Under the pieces are notes generated by a model. It searched no databases. It was given only the letters and a program-made list of their open reading frames with translations, and was not told the origin of the DNA. A stretch of DNA of 32,377 bases. It comes from an uncultured Bacteroidaceae bacterium. GTDB taxonomy: Bacteria > Bacteroidota > Bacteroidia > Bacteroidales > Bacteroidaceae. The stretch lies in NCBI GenBank assembly GCA_944320785.1, contig CALUIR010000030.1, positions 1 through 32,377 of the forward strand, given 5' to 3'. Both the position numbers and the translations under genes were made by a program. Shown here one piece after another: positions 8,946 to 17,408 of this stretch (its first letter is position 1; every line of letters starts with the position of its first letter).

Positions 8946-9530
8946 ATGTGCGGATGGAATGCATTATGGAGGAAAATCCCTTTGCTGGTTTTGGCGGCAG
9001 GGGTGACGGTTTCGTGCGCTACGGAAAAAGTCATGGAGAAGGAGGAAGGCATGAAACCGTTTGAGCCGTTGCCGGCGCATTCCGGTGTGCAGCCGGTAGT
9101 ATCGGCATTGCCTAAGATTGTGATATACAAGACCACAGGGAATTTCAACCGGAATGTGCCGGTCGTGATGGATGAAAGCCGGACAAAGATTGTGGCTTAT
9201 CCGGCTCCGTCTGATTTGTATCGGAACGGGCGGCTGGCGACCCCCACTGAGTTGGATGGCGGCTACTTGCTTGACAACCGGGGCATTAATGCGAATACGG
9301 TGTTTTTGGATTACACGTATGAGGAATATGCGGCCATGGAAACGGCTCCTTCTTTGCAGGATTTGCTGGAGCATGTGAAAGAACGTTATCCGTTCGTGGA
9401 AATGTATTACACGGAACGGGATACATCCGGCGATGTGGAATATTACAATCGTGTGATAGCTTCCGGCTTCAAGGATTGCCGGAAAGTGGCATTGCAGAAG
9501 CGGCCTGTGCCTTCGCCACCGGCAAGGTAG
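8946..9530 (+). CDS. Lipoprotein translationally coupled to the C10 protease (unknown function)
   Basis: A 194-residue lipoprotein: MCGWNALWRK, a hydrophobic segment and lipobox VTVSC (Cys24). I chose ATG 8946 because a perfect AAGGAGG lies at 8934-8940; ATG 8925 is in frame and overlaps the protease stop by four bases. The mature part holds KIVIYKTTGNF, VVMDESRTKIVAYPAP, a GGYLLDNRGI segment and an acidic helical end. It resembles conserved uncharacterised Bacteroidetes lipoproteins I cannot name. Tight coupling suggests a job linked to the protease (inhibitor, chaperone or cofactor), but this is inference. A strong terminator follows. Confidence 0.8.
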   Translation: MCGWNALWRKIPLLVLAAGVTVSCATEKVMEKEEGMKPFEPLPAHSGVQPVVSALPKIVIYKTTGNFNRNVPVVMDESRTKIVAYPAPSDLYRNGRLATPTELDGGYLLDNRGINANTVFLDYTYEEYAAMETAPSLQDLLEHVKERYPFVEMYYTERDTSGDVEYYNRVIASGFKDCRKVALQKRPVPSPPAR

Positions 9531-9553
9531 CTTCGGATTGGGCGTGCATGGAT

Positions 9554-9607
9554 AACCGTCCTGTTGACTGAATGCCTGTTGGTTGCAGTCGGCAGGACGG
9601 TTTTTTT
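9554..9607 (+). terminator. Strong rho-independent terminator after the C10 protease pair
   Basis: AACCGTCCTG (9554-9563) pairs perfectly with CAGGACGGTT (9593-9602), with an inner GACTG/CAGTC stem, followed by seven T (9601-9607). It separates the protease unit from the fimbrial operon. Confidence 0.9.
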
Positions 9608-9709
9608 ATGCTTTTTATGGATGGGTTTGCGGAAAAATCCGGGCATTTTTGGTTAGTGTATTTTAATATTTAATAGGCGAGTTTTTACATTTCATCCATG
9701 CTATTATCG

Positions 9710-9717
9710 TACATTTG
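9710..9717 (+). promoter_or_regulatory. Candidate -7 box of the fimbrial operon
   Basis: TACATTTG matches TAnnTTTG, 70 bases before the ATG at 9788. The usual -33 TTTG is absent; only a T-run (9682-9686) lies near. This may mean activator-dependent or weak expression. It is the only such box I found between the 9554-9607 terminator and the first operon gene. Confidence 0.55.
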
Positions 9718-9787
9718 TGCCGCATTTACAAAATAGAAACAAAAATAGGGTTACTATTAAATAATGCACGGCTAACTAGACGACGGC

Positions 9788-11308
9788 ATGAAATTACAAA
9801 ATAAATCTGAAAATACAAACATTGTCATAAGTTTTTTTCGGGGAAAAACTGTAAAGAGGGTTGCATCCTTTATTCCAGATTTCAAAGTATGCACGATTGG
9901 GATGACTTTCCTGTTTCTATTGAATGCAATCACTGTCTCGGCTCAGACACACACCCCTTCTTCTTTAAGGAAAAAGCAGAGCGAAATCCCGGAAACAGTT
10001 CCTTTCAAGTCCAGATGGGCTTTTCGGACCAATGCGTTTGACTGGTTGCTTACCGTTCCGAATGTGGCGGTTGAGTTTGATGTGTCGAATTCTGTTTATA
10101 ATAAGTCTGCCATTGAAGCCGGTTTCCGGGGAAATTGGAACACATGGCAGAAATACAAATCTCCTATCCTATTTAATATATTAGACGGGCATATCGGCTA
10201 CCGTTATTATTGGCGGACGGATGTGAGGACTTTGCAGCCGGGCGAGAAATACACGTTGGCTGACCGCTTGTTCAGCCGGAAAAGGCTGCATCCGCGTTTT
10301 TGGCGGGCTTATTATGTGGGCGGCTATTTGAGCGCCAATAAATACACCATCAAGTTGGGACAAAAAGGGGTGCAAGGGAATGGTTATGGCATCGGCATAT
10401 CGGGAGGCTTTGGCATTCCGCTGTACACTTACGACCATGGTGCAGTGGATTTTGAGTTCGGGGCGAGTGTCGGCATTGCGTTGAACCGTTATGATGCCTT
10501 CCGTTATGACCGCTCCGACAATTGTTATCCCAGGATAGAAGATGAAAGCAAAGGCATGCATGTGACTCCTTTCCCGGTTGTGCATGACTTGCGGGTGGCG
10601 TTCGTGTATCGCTTCACTTCCATCAAAGACAAGTACGGAAGAACGGATATCAAGAAATTGGAAGCGCGGACGGCACGGAAGAACCAAAGGATGGCACGGC
10701 GGGATTCCATTCAGAAAATCAGGGAACTGCAATCTTTGAAAAAGGATTCCATCGTGCTGGCCAAAGAGAAGCTGAAACAAATGGAATCCGCATCGCCGCA
10801 GGTGAGAGTGCCGGATGATTCTGTCGGGCAAGCCCAAGAAGCTCTCCGCCCGAAGAAAAAGCGGAAAGGGCGGCGCGGCAATGCGCAGGAGCAAGTGAAG
10901 CGGGAAGAAACAAGGCAACAGGAAACGCCTTCTTTGCCGGAACAAAAGGCGGAGGAACCCGAACCGGCAACGCCTGCATTGCCGCAAGGAAACCGGGTGG
11001 CGGAAGGAATTCCCGCCAGTGCGGAAGAAGATGCTTCCCGCCCAAAAAAGAAAAAACGCCAGAAAAGGCAGGATGATGCAGCGGAGACGGCGAAGAAAGC
11101 TGAGCAAGGATTAACGTCTCCGGCGCAGGAAAAGGAAGAACCGGAGAAGGAGGCGGCGGCACCTGTGAAGAAGAAATCGAAGGCAGAGCGGAAAAGGGAA
11201 AAGGAGCAGAAAGAATTGGAACGCATGATGAACAACATGGGGGAAGGAGTGCTGAACTCATCAAACAGCGGGTTGTTTGAAAACCAGGAAGGAGGCAGCC
11301 ATGAGTAG
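9788..11308 (+). CDS. DUF3575-type outer-membrane protein with long basic C-terminal tail
   Basis: A 506-residue protein. An unusually long N-terminal region precedes a hydrophobic stretch (FLFLLNAITVSA) cleaved near Ala52. Residues 75-280 look like a small outer-membrane beta-barrel of the DUF3575 type: RWAFRTNAFDWLLTVPNVAVEF, the YRYYWR segment, YYVGGYLSANKY and GYGIGISGGFGIPL, ending VAFVYRF. From about 285 to 506 the protein is charged and low-complexity, with three basic blocks (RPKKKRKGRR, RPKKKKRQKRQ, VKKKSKAERKREKEQKE) separated by Pro/Glu/Gln-rich stretches. The tail may span the periplasm or bind peptidoglycan or nucleic acid; this is inference. First gene of the surface operon; its stop overlaps the next gene. 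Confidence 0.85.
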   Translation: MKLQNKSENTNIVISFFRGKTVKRVASFIPDFKVCTIGMTFLFLLNAITVSAQTHTPSSLRKKQSEIPETVPFKSRWAFRTNAFDWLLTVPNVAVEFDVSNSVYNKSAIEAGFRGNWNTWQKYKSPILFNILDGHIGYRYYWRTDVRTLQPGEKYTLADRLFSRKRLHPRFWRAYYVGGYLSANKYTIKLGQKGVQGNGYGIGISGGFGIPLYTYDHGAVDFEFGASVGIALNRYDAFRYDRSDNCYPRIEDESKGMHVTPFPVVHDLRVAFVYRFTSIKDKYGRTDIKKLEARTARKNQRMARRDSIQKIRELQSLKKDSIVLAKEKLKQMESASPQVRVPDDSVGQAQEALRPKKKRKGRRGNAQEQVKREETRQQETPSLPEQKAEEPEPATPALPQGNRVAEGIPASAEEDASRPKKKKRQKRQDDAAETAKKAEQGLTSPAQEKEEPEKEAAAPVKKKSKAERKREKEQKELERMMNNMGEGVLNSSNSGLFENQEGGSHE

Positions 11309-12410
11309 AGGAATGGGCAAGTGGATAGCAGCGGCCCTGTTGTGTTCGGCTTGCACGGAAGTAGAACTGTGTTACAATGCAGAACATCCGCACACGTTGC
11401 CTCTGTCCATCGGTTTTAATTGGGGCGAGGCGGCGGTGGAGGAAAAGCCGGACAGCATGTACATGGTGTTCAGCCGTATTATCAATACCCGGCATTATGT
11501 ATATGGCGTATCGTCTGAAGGATGGGAGGAAGAAGGGGAAGCTGTCCCGGAAGCCCTTTCTGAAGAACCGCAGGAAGAATCCATGCGGGTGGAAGGCGGC
11601 GATTATATCGTGATTGCCGTGAACAAGAACCATGAACAGGTGGAGTTGCTGGAGGCTGACGATTTCCAGGCTGACAATTCTATTCGTCTGGATTCTCTTC
11701 GTTTGCAGGTGAAAGACATCAAAACTCCGGATTTGCCCGGCTTTGACACCCAGAAGTGGAATAACCTGAACCCTGCTTACACCTATATTGCCAATACCGG
11801 GAAACTGTTTTCATCGGTGGAGCGGTGGGGCATTGCGGCAGGAACTTCCATCTGGATGTCGCCGCAACCTGTCACGCAACATCTCACGTTCCGCTTCTCC
11901 TTGAATTTGGAGGAAGAAACAGATGTCACGGTTGACCGGGTGGCTTGCGAACTGTCAGGCGTGGTGAACCGCATCAGCCTATCTACGGGAAAGATAAGCG
12001 AAGACGACAACCGCCACAGCATTTGCTTCATGGCAGAGAAAACGGAAGATTCAGAGGACCTTTCGCCGGTGTACGAAGGGAGCGTGGATGTGTTGGGCCT
12101 GTTTCCCAACAAGAGCCAGGCTTCCATTTATGGCGCGGGCATCATCCAATTGTCCATTGCTGTGAGCAAAGGGAAGGAGAGCAGGATACACACTGTGCGG
12201 CTGAACCTGATAAACCTGTTGACACCGGCCAATCTGGTGGTGCCTGCGGAAGACATGGACGGCCTTGTGGCCAATCCGGCCATTCGCGAAAAGACGTTTG
12301 ACATCGGGCAATTGGAGGTGGACTTTGACCACATCATGAATGGCGAAGGCAACGGTGGCACCCTCCAATGGGTTGTCATTGAGAATGGCGGAACGGATAT
12401 TGAAATATGA
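11301..12410 (+). CDS. FimB/Mfa2-like (DUF5119-type) lipoprotein
   Basis: A 369-residue lipoprotein with lipobox LCSAC (Cys18). ATG 11301 is chosen because GGAAGGAGG ends five bases before it; the gene overlaps the upstream stop by eight bases. The early region (HPHTLPLSIGFNW, PDSMYMVFSRIINTRHYVY) and GGDYIVIAVNKN resemble the DUF5119/FimB-type proteins beside fimbrillin genes. In characterised FimA/Mfa1 systems, FimB or Mfa2 anchors the fimbrium to the outer membrane and limits its length, so an anchor role is plausible. The domain name is from recognition only. Confidence 0.75.
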   Translation: MSRGMGKWIAAALLCSACTEVELCYNAEHPHTLPLSIGFNWGEAAVEEKPDSMYMVFSRIINTRHYVYGVSSEGWEEEGEAVPEALSEEPQEESMRVEGGDYIVIAVNKNHEQVELLEADDFQADNSIRLDSLRLQVKDIKTPDLPGFDTQKWNNLNPAYTYIANTGKLFSSVERWGIAAGTSIWMSPQPVTQHLTFRFSLNLEEETDVTVDRVACELSGVVNRISLSTGKISEDDNRHSICFMAEKTEDSEDLSPVYEGSVDVLGLFPNKSQASIYGAGIIQLSIAVSKGKESRIHTVRLNLINLLTPANLVVPAEDMDGLVANPAIREKTFDIGQLEVDFDHIMNGEGNGGTLQWVVIENGGTDIEI

Positions 12411-12435
12411 CAAACAATAAAATGGAGTGACAATA

Positions 12436-13770
12436 ATGAAAGGGAAATTTCTTATGATGGGCCTTTTGCTGGCAGCGTGGGCCGGATGCTCGGACGATTC
12501 TTTCAAGGAATACCCGTCGGAGGAGAATGTGGATGACAACATCCCGGTGCCTGTCCAGTTGTCGTTGGGCGAGGCATCGTATTCGGCAACCACCAAAGGT
12601 TTGACCGGGGCGGTGGATGAACAGGAAGAAGGGAATGAGGTGTGGCAAGAGGCAAAGGTATATGTGTATGCTTTCCTGAAGCGGATGGAGGGCAACAGCT
12701 TTGAGGCCACGATGTCGTCTGACAATGTGGGCGACGTGTCCTCTGTGTCGGCTCCTTGCCTGATTGACGGTTCTTTGGACGCATCGGACGCGCTTCTTCC
12801 CGGCGGCGGGAAGGAAGCAGACGTGCTGCCGGCGGAAAGGGAACTGGCTTGGAGCGACCGAAGCGAGACGACCAAGACATTGTATTACCCTGCCGCCCAA
12901 GAACCTTACACTTTTTATGCGTACTACATCGACACGTTGGTTTACAACCGGGAGATGGGCCTGGCGGTGAGCCGCACGCAGGACAGCATCGAAATCCGGA
13001 ATATCAAGATAAGCGGCACGCAGGACCTGATGCACGCCGTGGCCAGCGAAGCTACGGACGGGCAGTTGGGCGCGTTGACGGACCCGGAAGAACGGGAGAA
13101 GGTGCGTGAAACGGCTTTCAGCGCTTATTCGGCGCGCCGGGGCGTGCAGCCGGAGATGAATTTCCGCCACTTGCTGGCTCGCTTGCAGTTTGAGATTTAT
13201 CCGGGTGCGAAAGAAGCCGACGACGTGGTGGTGAAAGCCATCCGCGTGGAGTCGATGACCCGTTGCAACTTCACGGTGGTGCATGCGGATCCTGCCAAGA
13301 TGGGGCTGAACTGGGAGCGGGACAGCCGCGAGTTCCTGCAATTGAGGGGCAGCAACGGCACGCCGCTGACCGACCATGTGGCAGACGTGGAGGACGATGG
13401 CACGGAAGTGGGCGGCTACAAACCCAACCCGTTTGTGCCGGGCGCTGATCCGTTCAGCGTGGAAGCGGTACGAGTGGGCGAGAGCATGCTGGTGGCCTCG
13501 GATGCATCTTACCGCATCTCTGTCCTGTTCGACCAAACAGGGCAGGCCACGGACGGTTCCGACATTGAGATGCCGGGCATCGAGACCGCAGTGGCAGAAT
13601 TGAAGTTGGACGGCGGCACGGCTTTCGAGGCAGGGCGGCAATATAAAATCCGCGTGGTGATTTACGGCGTGCAGAAAATCGGCGTAAGCGCCACAGTGAT
13701 GCCTTGGGAAGATGGCGGCACGGTGGACGTGACCGAAGATGACTTTGAAAAAGGAACAACGAATCATTAA
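12436..13770 (+). CDS. Fimbrillin family lipoprotein 1
   Basis: A 444-residue lipoprotein with signal MKGKFLMMGLLLAAWAGC (Cys18). The frame is also open from a GTG at 12427, but the ATG at 12436 gives the better signal. It has the fimbrillin plan: an N-terminal strand (PVPVQLSLGEASYS), a conserved YTFYAYY strand, a FRHLLARLQFEI core, and a final strand ending SATVMPWEDGG. Where its sisters carry an Arg processing site, this one has TTKG (Lys54), so it may be processed differently or not at all. It follows the Mfa2-like gene by 25 bases. Probably a structural or accessory pilus subunit. Confidence 0.85.
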   Translation: MKGKFLMMGLLLAAWAGCSDDSFKEYPSEENVDDNIPVPVQLSLGEASYSATTKGLTGAVDEQEEGNEVWQEAKVYVYAFLKRMEGNSFEATMSSDNVGDVSSVSAPCLIDGSLDASDALLPGGGKEADVLPAERELAWSDRSETTKTLYYPAAQEPYTFYAYYIDTLVYNREMGLAVSRTQDSIEIRNIKISGTQDLMHAVASEATDGQLGALTDPEEREKVRETAFSAYSARRGVQPEMNFRHLLARLQFEIYPGAKEADDVVVKAIRVESMTRCNFTVVHADPAKMGLNWERDSREFLQLRGSNGTPLTDHVADVEDDGTEVGGYKPNPFVPGADPFSVEAVRVGESMLVASDASYRISVLFDQTGQATDGSDIEMPGIETAVAELKLDGGTAFEAGRQYKIRVVIYGVQKIGVSATVMPWEDGGTVDVTEDDFEKGTTNH

Positions 13771-13791
13771 TCTCAATTTAATATTAACCGT

Positions 13792-14919
13792 ATGAAAAAG
13801 AGTATTTTATTTTCAATGATGGCAGCCGCCCTGCTGGCAGGTTGCTCGAACGAGGAAGCCACGCAGGTGGCAGAAGAAGGATTGGTGCCTATCCGGCTTT
13901 CCATGGCCAATGCGGACATCAGCGTTTCTCCCTCTACAAGGGGAACAGGAAGCATTGACGGGGAAGACATCGGCCTTGAAGACGACACATTGGGGTTCTC
14001 TTCCACGGATTTGCTTTACATTACGGCTTACAACAGTGAGAATCCGGACTTTTCTGAACCCATGACGGTCTTGATAGGCGGGGAGACTTATGAAAATCTG
14101 GAAGATGTGAGCGCAAGCGTAGAGGACGGGACTTCCACGTTAGGGTGGAACGACAACAGAGTCCGTTACTATTTGCCGGAAGCGGCCAGTTATGATTTTT
14201 ATGGCTGCCATCTGGGATTGACGGAAATGGAAAGGGAGAGCAGCGGCCTAGCTTTTGTGCAAAATGAAGATTCCGTTTATTATTCATTGACCCTTGACGG
14301 CAATCAAGACTTGATGGCGGCCAAGTCTGACCGTCCCGGCAGCGCGAGCCTTGCCCGCCGGGGAGAGAATCCGAAACTGGCATTCCATCATTTGCTGACC
14401 CGCTTGCAGTTCCAATTGACGGATGGGAACCCGGATGGAAACCAGACGGACTTAACCATAAAAGGCATTGCCATCCGCTCTGTGGCTACAGGAAAACTGG
14501 TTTTGGCCACCACGGGAGGAGTTGCCCCGCATTTCGTGTTGGATGCATACGATGAGATAAACAACCCGGTTGTTGAGTTGCCCTTGCAGGGCATTCCTGA
14601 GGAAGGGCAGGCCATTGCGGGAGCGAACAAGACGCGCATCGGCGGTTCACTGATGGTACCTGCAGTTGACCCTTCCGACAACGAATATGAAGTCGTCTTA
14701 GACATTGAGGAAGAACTGAATGGGCAGATTACCACGTATGAACTCGGAAACCTTCCTCCGATTGAGTTGCCTGCCGACCCGGAGAATGGCACTTACGTGG
14801 GCAAGTCCTACATGGTGAACATCACGCTGTATGGTTCTCAGGAGGTGGCCTTGACCGCTACTTTGCTGGATTGGGAACAAGGCGGCGACATAGAATATGA
14901 CCCGGAGGCGGACATTTGA
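13792..14919 (+). CDS. Fimbrillin family lipoprotein 2
   Basis: A 375-residue lipoprotein with lipobox LLAGC (Cys18). Candidate arginine processing site STRG (Arg50), comparable in position to the Arg cleavage of FimA/Mfa1 precursors. Core motif FHHLLTRLQFQL and final strand TATLLDWEQGG match its neighbours. It lies 21 bases after fimbrillin 1 and 164 bases before fimbrillin 3, a gap holding GC-rich hairpins. Probably a pilus subunit exported to the surface as a lipoprotein precursor. Confidence 0.87.
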   Translation: MKKSILFSMMAAALLAGCSNEEATQVAEEGLVPIRLSMANADISVSPSTRGTGSIDGEDIGLEDDTLGFSSTDLLYITAYNSENPDFSEPMTVLIGGETYENLEDVSASVEDGTSTLGWNDNRVRYYLPEAASYDFYGCHLGLTEMERESSGLAFVQNEDSVYYSLTLDGNQDLMAAKSDRPGSASLARRGENPKLAFHHLLTRLQFQLTDGNPDGNQTDLTIKGIAIRSVATGKLVLATTGGVAPHFVLDAYDEINNPVVELPLQGIPEEGQAIAGANKTRIGGSLMVPAVDPSDNEYEVVLDIEEELNGQITTYELGNLPPIELPADPENGTYVGKSYMVNITLYGSQEVALTATLLDWEQGGDIEYDPEADI

Positions 14920-14938
14920 CGATTGCTTATGGAAAGGA

Positions 14939-15038
14939 TTTCCCGGCGGGCGGAGTGGAAAATCATCCTGCCCGCATGGGAAACCCGGTTTGCACGGTTG
15001 AATCGGTTCCTTTCCCGGCAAAACGGGATTTCCTTCCC
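14939..15038 (+). other. GC-rich hairpins between fimbrillin 2 and 3
   Basis: TTTCCC and CGGGC (14939-14944, 14947-14951) pair with GCCCG and GGGAAA (14970-14974, 14978-14983). A competing stem pairs GGAAACCCG (from 14979) with CGGGATTTCC (15024-15033). No T-run follows. Candidate mRNA processing or stability element within the operon; no promoter box is seen here. Confidence 0.55.
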
Positions 15039-15083
15039 GCGCAGAACGATGAATGAATACAACTGTTTAAGATAGTAAGAAAG

Positions 15084-16148
15084 ATGAAAAAGAATTTGTT
15101 TTGGGCATTAGCCGTTCCTGCCGTGCTGGCAGGATGCAGCCAGGAGGAAGGCGTGAACGCCCCCGCTACTGGCAATGAAAACCATGAAGAACGGGTAGAA
15201 GTCGTGTTGGGTTCCCAATCGCCCTCCGTCACCACGAGGGCAGCCTTGGATGCGGACAATTGGGCCGGCACGCAAGTCGGCATCTTCGCCGTGCCAAAGG
15301 ATGCGGAACTGGCTACGGACGCCAGCCGTTATTTCATCAATAACCTGCAAGGCACCATTGAGGCCGATGCCATCAACTTGGGCGCAGAGGCCGTGTATTA
15401 TCCCGTGCTGAGCGATGTGGCCTACCATTTCTACGGCTATCATCCTTACGTGGCCGATGGCTTGGTGGAGGACGTGAACGGATATTCCGTGAACTACACC
15501 TTGGATGGCACGCAGGACGTGCTGTTCGGCAAGGCTTTCGTCACGGAAGAACAGATAGAAGAAGTGGGCTGCGACGGGTACACCGCGAAGTTCATCCGCT
15601 TGATGGAGGAACAGAGCTTGTCATACGTGCCGGAGATTGCCTTCAAGCACCAACTGACCCGTTTGCGCTTCTATGTGGTGGATAAGAATGCCGACCCGGA
15701 TGCCGGCGTGCAGACGGTTCAATCGCTGCGGCTGGACGATGTGGTTACTTCTATCCAAATGCAGTTGACCGGCGACACGTTGACGGCAGGCACCATCACC
15801 GCCGGTGAAGGTGAATTGGGGCAAATGACCCTGAAAGATGCCGACGGGACGAATGTGGCGGATGTCGATGTGACAAAGGTGGAAACGCAGTTGGGCGAGA
15901 GCATCATGTTCTGGGCCAATGGCACCAACGTGGTGAATGCCGCCGTGGAAGTTTACGATGCAGGCAGCGATTACAGCTACACCGTTGAGATGCCTATCCG
16001 GGAATCGGATGGCGAGACTTTCCTGCCGGGATGCATGTATGATGTCCACATGGTGTTCTACGGCCCGGGCCAAATAGAGTTGAAGGCTACTCTGACGCAG
16101 TGGGCAGAGACGGAATTGCCGAACGATGGGATATTTGAAATCAATTAA
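15084..16148 (+). CDS. Fimbrillin family lipoprotein 3
   Basis: A 354-residue lipoprotein with lipobox VLAGC (Cys18) and a candidate Arg site TTRA (Arg52). The fimbrillin core includes YHFYGYHPY, a DGTQDVLFG segment common in this family, FKHQLTRLRFYV and the last strand KATLTQW. It follows the first hairpin-rich gap and precedes fimbrillin 4 by 31 bases. Probably a pilus structural subunit; which of the four is the major one cannot be told from sequence. Confidence 0.87.
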   Translation: MKKNLFWALAVPAVLAGCSQEEGVNAPATGNENHEERVEVVLGSQSPSVTTRAALDADNWAGTQVGIFAVPKDAELATDASRYFINNLQGTIEADAINLGAEAVYYPVLSDVAYHFYGYHPYVADGLVEDVNGYSVNYTLDGTQDVLFGKAFVTEEQIEEVGCDGYTAKFIRLMEEQSLSYVPEIAFKHQLTRLRFYVVDKNADPDAGVQTVQSLRLDDVVTSIQMQLTGDTLTAGTITAGEGELGQMTLKDADGTNVADVDVTKVETQLGESIMFWANGTNVVNAAVEVYDAGSDYSYTVEMPIRESDGETFLPGCMYDVHMVFYGPGQIELKATLTQWAETELPNDGIFEIN

Positions 16149-16179
16149 AAGGATTTTTAAGCACATTTAGAAAGGAAAT

Positions 16180-17190
16180 ATGAAAATGAAAAAACTGATA
16201 TTCGCATCCCTGCTGCTGCCTTTGTGGTTTGGATGCAGTTCTGACGAAGCCATAGTGGGGAACGTGGAGAATGCGGAGGAAATGCCGGACGTGTCGTTTT
16301 GTTCTGGCGTGAACCAGACGCGTGCGGTCATCGAAGGCTCTTTCCTTCCCGAAGGATTGCGTGTGGGCATTTACGGCTTGGTAGCAGAACCTTCCACTTC
16401 CTTTAGCGGGACTTGGGGGGATTACCAGACCCAAGACAACCTGTCGAACGGCGCATACACCGCTTTGGAAGCCGTGGCCGGTGAACAGGCATTGCGTGCC
16501 GACGTGGTGGCAAAGTTCCCGGCCGATGACAAAGACCTGCTGGTGTTCGCTTACAGTCCCTATACGGAAAGCGTGGACGCAGAGAATGCCACCATCCCTG
16601 TGACAGTGGCATCTGGCATTGACGACACCGAGGATTACCTCTATACCGGCGAAGGCACTTCCACCCAAAGCGTGGCTTTGCAGAGAGACCCGATAAACCT
16701 GACGTTCAAGCATGCCATGGCACGCATGGACATCCATATCCAGAAAGGCGAGGCAGAAACTCTGCCGGAGTCGGCTACTCTGAAACAGATTGTGGTGACT
16801 ACGAAAGGCGGAAGCACCGGCACCATGTCGTTGATCGATGGCACCATCAGCATCACCGAGCCGGAAGGCGGCAATGTCATCAGCACAGCGGATGCCTTGG
16901 ACATCGTGGTGGACGATGCCACTATCGGCAACCCGGTGGAGACTGGCTGCAAGTTCCTGCTTTTCCCGGATGACGAGGTGACGGAAATCATGTTGGTGAT
17001 GACCCGCAGCGACCGTGAGTCGCAGGGCAACATCGAGTATCCCATTTACGTGACTGACCCGGATGCCGTGCAGTTGGAAGCAGGCCGCATCACCAAATTG
17101 ACACTGACTTATTTGCCGCAAGACGTGCTGGTGAATTCCACCTTGCAGGCATGGCAGGACGGCACAGAGACAGGATTGGAGGCTCATTAA
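16180..17190 (+). CDS. Fimbrillin family lipoprotein 4
   Basis: A 336-residue lipoprotein with signal ending LWFGC (Cys19); ATG 16186 is an equally possible start. Candidate Arg site QTRA at Arg48. The core FKHAMARMDIHI and last strand NSTLQAWQDGT match the family. It is the last of the four fimbrillin genes and is followed by a 218-base gap with strong hairpins before the second DUF3575 gene. Confidence 0.87.
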   Translation: MKMKKLIFASLLLPLWFGCSSDEAIVGNVENAEEMPDVSFCSGVNQTRAVIEGSFLPEGLRVGIYGLVAEPSTSFSGTWGDYQTQDNLSNGAYTALEAVAGEQALRADVVAKFPADDKDLLVFAYSPYTESVDAENATIPVTVASGIDDTEDYLYTGEGTSTQSVALQRDPINLTFKHAMARMDIHIQKGEAETLPESATLKQIVVTTKGGSTGTMSLIDGTISITEPEGGNVISTADALDIVVDDATIGNPVETGCKFLLFPDDEVTEIMLVMTRSDRESQGNIEYPIYVTDPDAVQLEAGRITKLTLTYLPQDVLVNSTLQAWQDGTETGLEAH

Positions 17191-17211
17191 TCATTGTTAT
17201 CAGATAGCAAG

Positions 17212-17311
17212 GGAAATTCCGGGGCTTCGGCACCGGGATTTCCTTCCCATCAGCTTAAACACAAAAACAAGAATATGGATATCCGCAAAACCCTTGCCGG
17301 AAGGAGGCAAG
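17212..17311 (+). other. Strong hairpins in the gap after fimbrillin 4
   Basis: GGAAAT (17212-17217), CCGG (17219-17222) and GC pair with GC, CCGG (17233-17236) and ATTTCC (17238-17243) around a TTCG loop. The 15 bases CGGGATTTCCTTCCC (17234-17248) recur exactly at 15024-15038. A second stem is CTTGCC (17293-17298) with GGCAAG (17306-17311). No T-run follows and no TAnnTTTG box is present. Confidence 0.6.
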
Positions 17312-17408
17312 TTGCGGTGTGAAGTTCATTTCTCCTCATGGGCTTCCCCATCATCACCGGTCCTGACAGGGGCGAAGCGGATATCTCCTTTTTTAAAGCA
17401 GAGTCATC

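Noticed and set aside
9617-9699. Inverted ATGGATG/CATCCAT pair flanking the region upstream of the fimbrial operon, possible invertible promoter
   Set aside because: Only 7 bp match with no flanking extension, the -7 box lies outside the pair, and no invertase gene is in the window.
17276-17323. Fifteen-codon open frame (MDIRKTLAGRRQVAV) in the gap after fimbrillin 4
   Set aside because: It is too short, lies over the CTTGCC/GGCAAG hairpin, and has no visible ribosome-binding site or attenuation pattern.
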